DNA from: JAHEGP01 sp963792875
GTDB lineage: Bacteria > Pseudomonadota > Gammaproteobacteria > Pseudomonadales > JAHEGP01
Assembly: GCA_963792875.1 (NCBI GenBank)
Contig: CAWBXV010000009.1
Location: forward strand, 81,638-145,637
Direction of reading: 5' to 3'
Length of the DNA stretch: 64,000 bases
Below are positions 7,043-14,846 of the stretch, piece after piece. The translations under genes and the position numbers were made by a program. The notes below the pieces were generated by a model. It was given only the letters and a program-made list of their open reading frames with translations, did not search any database and was not told where the DNA came from. The stretch's first letter is position 1. Every line of letters starts with the position of its first letter.

Positions 7043-8715
7043 CAGCTCTCCAGTATCCGGTATTTCTGCCGCAGCCGGTTGCGCAGCACGATGGCAGACA
7101 GGTTCAGCAGAAACACGACCACGACCAGCAGCAGCGCGGTGAGGTAGACCAGCGCCTGCGACGCCTCGATCTGCGCGCTCTGGAATCCCAGGTCGTAGAT
7201 ATGATACCCCAGGTGCATGAACTTGCGTTCGAGGTGCAGATACGGAAAGTGGCCGTCTACCGGCAGGTCCGGCGCCACCTTGACGACGCCCACCAGCATC
7301 AGGGGCGCAACCTCCCCGGCCGCACGGGCCACCGCCAGAATCAGCCCGGTGATCAGGGCTGGACTGGCGGTGGGCAGCACCACCCGCGCGACCGTCTGCC
7401 AGCGCGTCGCCCCCAGCGACAGGCTCGCCTCGCGCAGCGAGCGGGGCAGGCGCTCGAGCCCCTCCTCGGTGGCCACGATCACCACCGGCAAGGTCAGCAG
7501 GGCCAGCGTCAGCGAGGCCCAGAACAACCCCGGGGTGCCGAAGGTCGGGGCCGGCAGCGCCTCGGGGAAAAACCACCGGTCGATGCTGCCGCCCACCGAA
7601 TAGACGAAGAATCCCAGCCCGAACAGCCCGTACACGATCGACGGCACGCCGGCCAGATTGTGCAATGCGACCCGGATGAGGCCGGTCAGCCAACCCTGGC
7701 GGGCGTATTCCCGCAGGTAAACGGCCGCCAGCACGCCAAAGGGCATCACCAGCACCGACATCAGCAGGACCAGCAGCACCGTGCCGAAGATGGCGGGAAA
7801 GATGCCGTTCACCGCGCCCTGGCCGCGGGGACCGGTGGAGAGAAATTCCCACAGGCGCTGCGCATACAGCCGGACCTTGTCACCAACGGCCATGGCGTTG
7901 GGGCGATAGACCCGCACCACCTGGGCGAGCGGCAGGGTATGCAGGGCGCCGTCCGCCGTGCGCAGGGTGAAGGTGTCGCGCTCGAGTTCCCGATACCGTT
8001 CGCCCAGTTCCCGCTGCAGCTGCCCGTACTCCTGCTGCAGCCGCGCGCGCGCGCTGGCCGTGCGCGCCGCCACACCCGCGCCAGCGCCGGCCAAGCCCAG
8101 CTCGGCCTTGCGCTCGCTCAGCCGCAGGCGTTCAAGCTCCAGGTTCAGTGCCGCCACGCGCCCGGCCTGCAGGGCGTGCAGCTGGCGCCGCTGCGCGTCG
8201 GCGCGATCGATCTGCCGCTGCAGGGCATCCCAGTCCGCCGCCCCCGCCGGGGCGGTGCGCCCCTTGGGAGAGGCACCCGGATCCACCAGATAGCCGTAGA
8301 GGTAGCCCGCATCCGTGCGCTCCACCACCATCAGTTCGGGCGGCGCGCGCCGTGCCTCGATGCGGTCACGCAGCAGCCAGCGGAATTCCTGTGCCTGCAC
8401 CTCGCCGCCGAGCTGCATCAGCGTGCGGTAGGCGGCGCCATGCCGCCGCGCGCCAGCGAGTCCAGCCGCCTCGACCCAGGACTCGGGCAGCGCCTGGGTC
8501 AGGCGCTCCTGGCCGACCACCGCCTGCAGCGACCCGCCAGCCTCCCGATACTGCAGCTCCACCACCGGTACCGGCCAGAAGATGCCCAGGCCGCGCACCG
8601 CGAGCAGTCCGATCAGGCCCACTACGGCCAGCAGGCACAGCCCGACGCAGGCCGCGCTCAGCCAGACCATGGGCTCACCGCCCCGGCACCATTCCGACCA
8701 ACGCCCCCGCGCCAT
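7042..8715 (-). CDS. pstA: Phosphate ABC transporter permease PstA, enlarged form
   Basis: Inner-membrane permease subunit. At 557 residues it is almost twice the E. coli protein. Residues 15-45 form one membrane helix, then about 270 residues face the periplasm (DUF3333-like, with a coiled-coil section of the type LNLELERLRLSERKAELGL), and the C-terminal 260 residues hold the usual permease core with the EAA-type loop (SLREASLSLGATRWQTVARV). Enlarged PstA occurs together with enlarged PstC in many marine proteobacteria. The ATG at 8715 follows the pstC stop by three bases; an ATG at 8670 (MVWLSAACVG) has a better-placed GGTGAG and may be the true start. Confidence 0.93.
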   Translation of the reverse strand: MARGRWSEWCRGGEPMVWLSAACVGLCLLAVVGLIGLLAVRGLGIFWPVPVVELQYREAGGSLQAVVGQERLTQALPESWVEAAGLAGARRHGAAYRTLMQLGGEVQAQEFRWLLRDRIEARRAPPELMVVERTDAGYLYGYLVDPGASPKGRTAPAGAADWDALQRQIDRADAQRRQLHALQAGRVAALNLELERLRLSERKAELGLAGAGAGVAARTASARARLQQEYGQLQRELGERYRELERDTFTLRTADGALHTLPLAQVVRVYRPNAMAVGDKVRLYAQRLWEFLSTGPRGQGAVNGIFPAIFGTVLLVLLMSVLVMPFGVLAAVYLREYARQGWLTGLIRVALHNLAGVPSIVYGLFGLGFFVYSVGGSIDRWFFPEALPAPTFGTPGLFWASLTLALLTLPVVIVATEEGLERLPRSLREASLSLGATRWQTVARVVLPTASPALITGLILAVARAAGEVAPLMLVGVVKVAPDLPVDGHFPYLHLERKFMHLGYHIYDLGFQSAQIEASQALVYLTALLLVVVVFLLNLSAIVLRNRLRQKYRILES

Positions 8716-8718
8716 GGT

Positions 8719-10884
8719 TCAGAGGCTCCGATAGCGCCGGCGCATGCGCTGACGCAGCAGCTCTGCCGGGGTATTGCACAGCAGGGTGAAACCCAGCAGC
8801 ACCAGACCGGACAGGAACAGCACCCGGTAGTGCGTGCCGCCCAGTTCGGCCTCCGGCACCTCCATCGCCACACTGGCGGCGACACTGCGCAACCCCTCGA
8901 ACAGATTCACATCCAGCAGCGGGGTGTTGCCCGAGGCCATCAGCACGATCATGGTCTCACCCAGCGCGCGGCCGCAACCGATCATGGCCGCAGAGAGTAT
9001 CGCCGGGCTGGCGATGGGCAGCACCACCCCCACCAGCGTCTGCCACGGCCGCGCACCCAGCGCCAGCGCACCCTGCGTGAGGTGGGGCGGCACCGAAAAC
9101 AGCGCATCCTCGGCGATCGAGAAGATGCTCGGCACGATGGCGAAGCCCAGGGCGACGCCGACCACCAGCGCGTTGCGCTGCTGAAACGCCACGCCCAGGT
9201 CGCGGCTGAGCCACAGCGTGAAGTCGCCACCGAACCATGTGCTCTCCAGCAGCGGCGCGCAGCGAAAGCAGCCCACGAAGAAGGCTGCCAGCACCGGCAC
9301 CACCAGCACGCCCTGCAGGCCGGTCGGCAGCCGCTGCGACAGCGCCGGCGGCAGCGCGTGCCAGGCCGCCGCAGCGCCCAGCACCGCCAGCGGCCACAGC
9401 AGCGCCGCCAGCAGCGCGCCCAGCAGATTCGCCTCCAGCAGCGGCGCCAGCCACAAGGCCGCCACAAATCCCAGGATGACGGTGGGCAGCGCCTCCATCA
9501 GCTCGACCATGGGCTTCACATAGCGGCGCACGCCGGGGTCCATGAAGTGGGCCGTGTAGATGGCGCCGCCCACACCGAGCGGCAACGCCAGCAGCAGGGC
9601 CACGAAGGCGGCCTTCAGGGTGCCGAAGACCAGCGGCACGAGACTCATCTTGGGCTCGAAACCGTCGCCGGAAGCGGCGGGCTGCCAGCTGAAGCGGGCC
9701 TGTGCATCGTCTTCATAGGCCACCCTGCCCCACAGGCTGTGCCAGGAGACCTCCGGGTGCGCGTTGGCCACGCGCCACCACGCCATGCGGCCGTCGCCGA
9801 ACTCCAGCAGCAGGCGCCCGGCATCGGCCGACAGCGCCAGGTGCAGGGGCGTGGCAGCGGCCAGCGCGCGCTGCTGCCAGAGGCGCTGCGACGTCGCATT
9901 GACCAGCCACAGGGCGCCGCCGGCGTCGATGGCGGCAAAGCCCTGGCGGTGCTGCTCGGCTGCCAGCAGCAACAGGGGCTGCGGGCCGCTGTCAAACGTT
10001 CGCACTGCCTTCAGCGCCGCGACCTCGCCGCCCGGCAACTGCCACTGGGTGGCGCCCCCCGACGCCCAGGCCGTCACCAGCGACCGCCCCCCCGGCAGCA
10101 GCGCCATGGCGGTGACCGCCCGCCCGCCGGGGCCGCCTGGGAGAGGCGCCAGGCGCCGCCCGCTGCGCGCCACCGGGTGCAGGGCGCCGCCGGCGTCGAG
10201 CAGCATCAGCCGCTGTCCACCGGGCACCACGACCACCCCGCTCACGGCCGCCGGCGGCGGTGCATCCCAACTCAGCAGCTGCATCTGCCGCGGCGCATCG
10301 GCCACCAACGCCGCGGCGACGGCGCCGCCACCCGCGCCGACCAGCAGCACGCCGTCGTCGCCGCTGTCAATGCCCAGCGCCCGCAGGGGCGCGCCGTCCA
10401 GCAGGGGAAAAGGTGCGGGCCCCAGGGGATAGGTGATCGCTTCCTCAGCCCCCCCGTCGGGCACCTCGAACACGATGGCCGAGCCATCCGACAACCCCGC
10501 CGCCAGCCGGCCCGGCCGGCTGCTGTCGGCGACCACCCGCTCGATCGCCGCCCGCGCGGGCAGATCGAGCGACAACAGCCGGCGCACCGCGCCATCCCGC
10601 CCGGAGAACACCACCACGCCCCCCGAGGCCGTCACGCGCAGTCCCCCATCGGCCCCGTCGCCGGCTGCCAGATAGACCGACCGCCCCCGATCTGCGGCCG
10701 GCAGCGCATACTCCACCAGCGGGTCGACGGCGGCGCTGCGAAACAATGGCGCCACCTGAAAAAGCAGGTACAGGATGATCAGCAGCAGGGCGAGGATGAC
10801 GCCCAGCCCTCCCGCGCGAATGACGCCGGCGGCCACGCGGTCGACGACGGCACTGATCCGCTGCCCACGCCCGCCGCTGCTCAA
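8719..10884 (-). CDS. pstC: Phosphate ABC transporter permease PstC, enlarged form
   Basis: Second permease subunit, 721 residues against about 320 in E. coli. After a first membrane helix (LGVILALLLIILYLLFQVAPL) comes a periplasmic domain of about 370 residues with WD/beta-propeller-like repeats (VVVFSGRDGAVRRLLSLD, LVTAWASGGATQWQLPGG). The permease core follows, with the EAA loop LTQGALALGARPWQTLVG and PTVILGFVAALWLAP. The start is read as TTG at 10884, overlapping the pstS stop as TTGA; this gives a short hydrophilic N-terminus before helix 1. The same frame stays open upstream across pstS, but that part is not protein-like. Function of the propeller insert is unknown. Confidence 0.92.
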   Translation of the reverse strand: MSSGGRGQRISAVVDRVAAGVIRAGGLGVILALLLIILYLLFQVAPLFRSAAVDPLVEYALPAADRGRSVYLAAGDGADGGLRVTASGGVVVFSGRDGAVRRLLSLDLPARAAIERVVADSSRPGRLAAGLSDGSAIVFEVPDGGAEEAITYPLGPAPFPLLDGAPLRALGIDSGDDGVLLVGAGGGAVAAALVADAPRQMQLLSWDAPPPAAVSGVVVVPGGQRLMLLDAGGALHPVARSGRRLAPLPGGPGGRAVTAMALLPGGRSLVTAWASGGATQWQLPGGEVAALKAVRTFDSGPQPLLLLAAEQHRQGFAAIDAGGALWLVNATSQRLWQQRALAAATPLHLALSADAGRLLLEFGDGRMAWWRVANAHPEVSWHSLWGRVAYEDDAQARFSWQPAASGDGFEPKMSLVPLVFGTLKAAFVALLLALPLGVGGAIYTAHFMDPGVRRYVKPMVELMEALPTVILGFVAALWLAPLLEANLLGALLAALLWPLAVLGAAAAWHALPPALSQRLPTGLQGVLVVPVLAAFFVGCFRCAPLLESTWFGGDFTLWLSRDLGVAFQQRNALVVGVALGFAIVPSIFSIAEDALFSVPPHLTQGALALGARPWQTLVGVVLPIASPAILSAAMIGCGRALGETMIVLMASGNTPLLDVNLFEGLRSVAASVAMEVPEAELGGTHYRVLFLSGLVLLGFTLLCNTPAELLRQRMRRRYRSL

Positions 10885-11950
10885 GGGCCGAGCTCGCGCA
10901 GCTGCCGCCGGGCCATGTCGGCCGCCAGGGGGATATAGCCCTCCTTGACCACCAGCCGCTGTCCGCTGCTGGACAGCACGAAGCGCAGAAACTCCGCCTC
11001 GACCGGCGCCAGCGCCTCGCCGGGGCGGCGGTTGAGGTAGATGTGCAGATAGCGCGTCAGCGGATACCTGCCGGCCTGGACGTTGCCGACGGTGGCCGCG
11101 ACATACTCGCCAGACGCGGCCTGACGCACCGGCAGCGCCCGCACGCCCGCCATGGCGTAGCCCATGCCGGCATACCCCACGCCATTGAGCGAGGCGGCGA
11201 CGGCCTGTGCCACCGACGACGAACCCGGCAGCTCGTTCAGGCTGCTGCGGAAGTCTCCGCCGCACAGCACCCGCTGCCTGAAGTAGCCATAGGTGCCCGA
11301 CGCGGAGCTGCGCCCGTACAGTGCGATCGGGCGCCGCTGCCAGACCCCTGACAGGCCCAGCTCCGACCAGTAGTGCAGGGCTGCGGCGCAGCTGCGGGCG
11401 CGCCGCAGCGGCGGCTGCGCGAAAACATCGCGTCGACCTGGGCGAGTGAAATGCCTTCGAGGGGGTTGTACTCATTCACGTACAGCGCGATGGCATCCAC
11501 CGCCACCACCAGCTCCAGCGGCGGATAGCCATGGTGGCGCTCGAAGGCCAGGCGCTCGGACGCCGTCATGGGACGGCTCATGGGGCCGATATCGGCAGTA
11601 CCCTGGGTCAGCGCAGGGGGCGCGGTGGACGAACCGGCCGCCTGCATCTGCAGATTGACGCCGGGATAGATGCGCTGAAAGCGCTCCGACCACAGCGCCA
11701 TCAGGTTGGCCATGGTATCCGAGCCGACGCTGGACAGATTGCCGGCAACGCCGCTGACCGGCGTATAGCGCGCCGCGCCAGCAGCAACCGGCTCGATCGC
11801 GGCGTCGGCCCAGGCGGCGCCGCTGCCCGGCCACCCCGGCAGCATGACGGGCATTGCCGCCAGCAGGCAGCTCGACCTCAGGGCGCGGGCGCGCAGGCGC
11901 GCCGGCCACAAGCGCCGCCGATGGCAGTCGTGTGCCGGGCCCCGGGGCAT
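10881..11950 (-). pseudogene. pstS: Phosphate-binding protein PstS, split by a frameshift
   Basis: Periplasmic phosphate receptor of the Pst transporter. The N-terminal part runs from the ATG at 11950: a signal peptide (MPRGPAHDCHRRRLWPARLR, then a hydrophobic stretch ending SGAAWA), GVAGNLSSVGSDTMANLM, QAAGSSTAPPAL, GTADIGPMSRPMTASE, ALYVNEYNPLEGISL and VDAMFSRSRRCGA. Near 11395-11410 the frame changes by one base. The rest continues in a second frame: LHYWSELGLSGVW, IALYGRSSASGTYGYFRQRV, LNGVGYAGMGYA, and ends at 10881. All PstS landmarks are present in order, so one indel is the only visible defect. The site is very GC-rich with an inverted repeat (CGCAGCTGCG nearby), so a sequencing error is as likely as a true mutation. 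It lies 46 bases after phoR and overlaps the pstC TTG start. Confidence 0.85.
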
Positions 11951-11996
11951 CACCCTGCCTCCGACGGAACCAGCAGCGGCCACCCATGCCTGCCTC

Positions 11997-13322
11997 TCAA
12001 CATGAGCGGCGCTCCGCTGGACTCGCCACGGCGCTGACGCGCGAGAGCGGGAACACGCAGCGGAACGTACTGCCCCGCCCGCGCTCGCTGGCAATCTCCA
12101 GCATGCCCTGATGGCGCATCAGCACGTGCTTGACGATGGCCAGGCCAAGGCCGGTGCCCCCGGTGGCCTGCGAGCGGCTGCTGTCGACGCGGTAGAAGCG
12201 CTCAGTCAAACGCGGTATGTGTTCGGCGTCGATGCCCTCGCCGTCGTCGCTGACCTCGAACACCGCGCGCCGCTTTTCCACGCGCCAGGCCACCGCCACG
12301 GCGCCCGCCTTACCCGAATATTTGCAGGCGTTGTTGATCAGGTTGCCGAAGGCGCTGTGGATCTCGCTCTCCTGTCCGAGCAGCGCACGGTTGGCATCGA
12401 CCGCCACGGTGATGGTCTTGCCCATGCCCACGGTACAGGCGACGTCGGACACCAGTCGGTCCACCAGCGCCTGCACATCGATCAGCTGCAACTGCTGCGG
12501 CGTCGGCAGCGACTCGAGGCGCGACAGCATGGTCAGGTCGCTCACCAGCGCCTCCATGCGCGCGGTCTGCGACAGCAGCTGGGGCAGCACGCGCTCCAGC
12601 ACGGCCACCCGCCGCGGTTCATCGACATCGCGCAGCATCTCCAGGTAGCCGCTGACGACGGTCAACGGGGTCCGCAGCTCATGGGAGACATTGGCAATGA
12701 AATCGACCCGCATCTGCTCGAGCCGCTTCAGCTTGGTGACATCCCTGGCAAACAGCAGGCGGTTGCCGTTGCCGAAGCCGTGAATCTCGAACTGCAGCAT
12801 CAACCCCGCCTTGCGGGGAGACGGCAGCTCCAGGGGTTCGCCGAATTCCCCGCGCTGCAGATAGCGCACGAAGTCGGGGTCCCGCAGCAGATTGTTCAGC
12901 AGGCGCCCGGTATCCTGCCGGTGATCGACGCCCAGCAACTCCCTGGCACGCGGGTTGCCCCAGACGATGGCGCCGCTCTGGTCGACCATCACCACCGCAT
13001 CGGGCACCGACATGGCGGCCTCGCGCAGATAGCGCGTCTGAGCCAGCATGGCCTCCCATTCCCGCGCGGCGACGCGCTGGTGCCGGTAGAGTGCGTCGAA
13101 CAGCACAGACCACATGCCGCCGCCCTCGGGAGGCGGCCGCGCCGGATCCCCGGCGAGCCAGACGGCCATCCTCGCAGCCTGGCTGAGGTGCCACAGCGCG
13201 TAGGCGAGGAGCGCCAGCCAGCTGCCCGGGAGCGGCTCCCCCACGATCTGGCCCAGCACGCCACCGGCCGCAGCCACGCCGGCGAGCCTGGCGATCTCCC
13301 GCAGTACCAGCGCGCGCAGCAT
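11997..13322 (-). CDS. phoR: Phosphate regulon sensor histidine kinase PhoR
   Basis: Membrane-bound kinase of 441 residues that phosphorylates PhoB when phosphate is scarce. In order: two closely spaced N-terminal membrane helices (residues about 8-60), a linker, a PAS domain (about 105-205; VVMVDQSGAIVWGNPRAREL), the dimerisation/phosphoacceptor helix with FIANVSHELRTPLTVVSGYL, and the ATPase domain with N-box NLINNACKYSG, D-box VSDDGEGID and G-box GGTGLGLAIVKHVL. The ATG at 13322 lies six bases after phoB, so the two are co-transcribed, with pstSCAB and phoU downstream. Confidence 0.95.
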   Translation of the reverse strand: MLRALVLREIARLAGVAAAGGVLGQIVGEPLPGSWLALLAYALWHLSQAARMAVWLAGDPARPPPEGGGMWSVLFDALYRHQRVAAREWEAMLAQTRYLREAAMSVPDAVVMVDQSGAIVWGNPRARELLGVDHRQDTGRLLNNLLRDPDFVRYLQRGEFGEPLELPSPRKAGLMLQFEIHGFGNGNRLLFARDVTKLKRLEQMRVDFIANVSHELRTPLTVVSGYLEMLRDVDEPRRVAVLERVLPQLLSQTARMEALVSDLTMLSRLESLPTPQQLQLIDVQALVDRLVSDVACTVGMGKTITVAVDANRALLGQESEIHSAFGNLINNACKYSGKAGAVAVAWRVEKRRAVFEVSDDGEGIDAEHIPRLTERFYRVDSSRSQATGGTGLGLAIVKHVLMRHQGMLEIASERGRGSTFRCVFPLSRVSAVASPAERRSC

Positions 13323-13328
13323 GACCGG

Positions 13329-14045
13329 CTAGCCGATACTGGTTGAGAAGCGATAGCCGGCGCCGCGCACGGTCTGCACGAGGTAACTGCAATCCAGCGC
13401 GGCGTCATCGGCCGGCTGCAGCGCTTTGCGCAGGCGCCGGATATGCACATCGACCGTGCGCTCATCGACGTAGACGTTGGTACCCCACACCTGGTCCAGC
13501 AGCTGGCCGCGCGAATAGACGCGGTCGGGGTGGGTCATAAAGAAGTGCAGCAGGCGGAACTCCGTCGGCCCCATCTGCACCGGCTGACCGCCGATAGCAA
13601 CGCGATGGCTGGCAGGGTCCAGCTGCAGCCGCCCCGCCTCCAGCGCGGCATCTTTCTGGCCGAACTCGCTGCGCCGCAGCAGGGCATTGATGCGCGCGGT
13701 CAGTTCGCGGGGAGAGAACGGTTTGGTCACGTAATCGTCGGCGCCGGCATCCAGGCCCTGTATCTTGTTGTCCTCCTCCGCGCGCGCGGTCAGCAGCATC
13801 ACCGGTATGGAGGCCGTGGCGCTGTCGCGCTTGAGGCGTCGGATCAGCTCGATGCCGCTGGTCCCGGGCATCATCCAGTCCAGCAGGATCAGGTCGGGTC
13901 TCTGGTCGACCACGGCGACGTGGGCGACTGCGGCGTCAGCGGCTTCGATGCAGGCGAATCCCTCCAGTTCGAGCGACAGGCGCAGCAGTTCCCTGATGGG
14001 GGCCTCGTCATCGACGATCAGTATCGTGGCTTTCGTTTCACTCAT
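13329..14045 (-). CDS. phoB: Phosphate regulon response regulator PhoB
   Basis: OmpR-family transcription factor that binds Pho boxes. The receiver domain holds ILIVDDEAPIREL, the phospho-acceptor Asp in DLILLDWMMPG, a Thr/Ala pair in VMLLTARAEE and the Lys in DDYVTKPFSPREL. The winged-helix DNA-binding domain follows (MGPTEFRLLHFFMTHPDRVY, VDVHIRRLRKAL, VRGAGYRFS). I chose the ATG at 14045 (MSETKATILIVDDE) because the 14 codons upstream are not conserved in type. A Pho box lies 53 bases upstream, so autoregulation is expected. It is the first gene of the phoBR-pst-phoU cluster. Confidence 0.96.
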   Translation of the reverse strand: MSETKATILIVDDEAPIRELLRLSLELEGFACIEAADAAVAHVAVVDQRPDLILLDWMMPGTSGIELIRRLKRDSATASIPVMLLTARAEEDNKIQGLDAGADDYVTKPFSPRELTARINALLRRSEFGQKDAALEAGRLQLDPASHRVAIGGQPVQMGPTEFRLLHFFMTHPDRVYSRGQLLDQVWGTNVYVDERTVDVHIRRLRKALQPADDAALDCSYLVQTVRGAGYRFSTSIG

Positions 14046-14097
14046 CGCAAATCCGTCGTTTCCCGGTGGCTGGGGGTGACCATTCAAATCGGGCCAT

Positions 14098-14115
14098 GTG
14101 ACAGCTTAATGACAG
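14098..14115 (-). promoter_or_regulatory. Pho box (PhoB binding site)
   Basis: On the minus strand the sequence CTGTCATTAAGCTGTCAC carries two direct CTGTCA heptamer cores 11 bases apart with an A/T-rich spacer. This is nearly the E. coli Pho box consensus. It lies 53 bases before the phoB start, in the position expected for an activated promoter in which the box replaces the -35 element. Confidence 0.88.
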
Positions 14116-14187
14116 CCGGGGGCCGCAACCCTGGACCGGGAAAGGCCGGCAGCAGGCGCCATCACTTAGAACGATTGCCTATCAAAG

Positions 14188-14204
14188 CATGACAAAATGT
14201 CATG
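14188..14204. repeat. Perfect inverted repeat, operator-like
   Basis: CATGACA-AAA-TGTCATG is a perfect 7-bp palindrome with a 3-base centre, in AT-rich DNA 140 bases upstream of phoB. Its arms contain the TGTCAT core of the Pho box but in inverted rather than direct orientation. It may be a second, differently arranged site for PhoB or the operator of another dimeric regulator of phoB or rmf. Confidence 0.5.
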
Positions 14205-14538
14205 AAAAGTAATAAAAACTGCTACTCTCATTTCTATGCTCTTGTTTTTTAATGGCTAATTCAAGCGCACGCGGCAGGAGCACGCTGCCGGCAGCACACA
14301 CAGCGTTCGCGCCTCGGTCGACAGCCTGCGGTAACGCGTGATTTACTGTCATTGACAGGATGCCTTATATGCCCAGAAGTCAACGCCAAACAATAATATC
14401 CGACATTGATCCAATCGCTTTTGCGATCTGCTGGTCGCACCACCATCGCTACACTCTGGCAATCTCATTGTATCAACCATGGCGTCCGGCCCTAGCGGTT
14501 CCGGCAGGCTATTACCGTGGAAGAAACGAGGAAAACCT

Positions 14539-14751
14539 ATGAAAAGACAGAAGCGCGATATGAACGACAGGGCGTATCACCGAGGCTATCACGCGGGGCT
14601 GGACGGCAAGCCCAAGGACAAGTGCCCGCATGCCGCCGGCGAAACCCGCCAGCAATGGCTGCACGGCTGGAGCGAAGGCCGCAGTGACAGCTGGGCATCG
14701 CTCAGCGGCATCGCCGCCCTGAGCCAGGTCGCCCGTCACGAACTCGCCTAG
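14539..14751 (+). CDS. rmf: Ribosome modulation factor
   Basis: Small basic protein of 70 residues that dimerises 70S ribosomes into inactive 100S particles in stationary phase. The start MKRQKRDMNDRAYHRGYHAG and the following CPHAAGETRQQWLHGWSEGR match E. coli RMF (MKRQKRDRLERAHQRGYQAG, CPY..RSQWLGGWREA). The C-terminus is about 15 residues longer than in E. coli. The ATG at 14539 has GAGGA 6-7 bases upstream. It is a single-gene unit with its own terminator. Growth-phase control is expected for the family; no promoter could be fixed. Confidence 0.95.
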   Translation: MKRQKRDMNDRAYHRGYHAGLDGKPKDKCPHAAGETRQQWLHGWSEGRSDSWASLSGIAALSQVARHELA

Positions 14752-14773
14752 GTAGCGGCAGCAAGGCATCCGT

Positions 14774-14798
14774 GCCCGCCACCTGGCGGGCTTTTTTT
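14774..14798 (+). terminator. Intrinsic terminator of rmf
   Basis: GCCCGCC (14774-14780), loop ACCT, GGCGGGC (14785-14791), then seven T. It lies 22 bases after the rmf stop. Read from the other side there is no T run, so it serves rmf only. Confidence 0.92.
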
Positions 14799-14846
14799 GA
14801 CCCCGCAGCAAGCGGCGCCGCGAACCGGACGGCCCGCGGCGCCGCT

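Larger units (their letters stand above)
14046..14538. other. Divergent intergenic region between phoB and rmf
   Basis: About 490 bases without a gene. It is much richer in A+T than its neighbours. It contains the Pho box (14098-14115) and a perfect 17-base palindrome (14188-14204) and must carry promoters for phoB (minus) and rmf (plus). I could not assign convincing -35/-10 pairs for rmf. Confidence 0.7.

Noticed and set aside
7021..10938. Very long plus-strand open frame (about 1300 codons) opposite pstA and pstC
   Set aside because: It is Gln/Arg/His-rich without domains and mirrors the codon bias of the real minus-strand genes; high-GC DNA produces such shadows.
11237..12094. Extended N-terminus of PstS upstream of 11950
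   Set aside because: The extra 48 residues overlap phoR and lack signal-peptide character; the ATG at 11950 gives a normal signal peptide.
14421..14455. TTGCGA and TACACT as an rmf promoter
   Set aside because: The spacing is about 23 bases, too long for a sigma-70 promoter.
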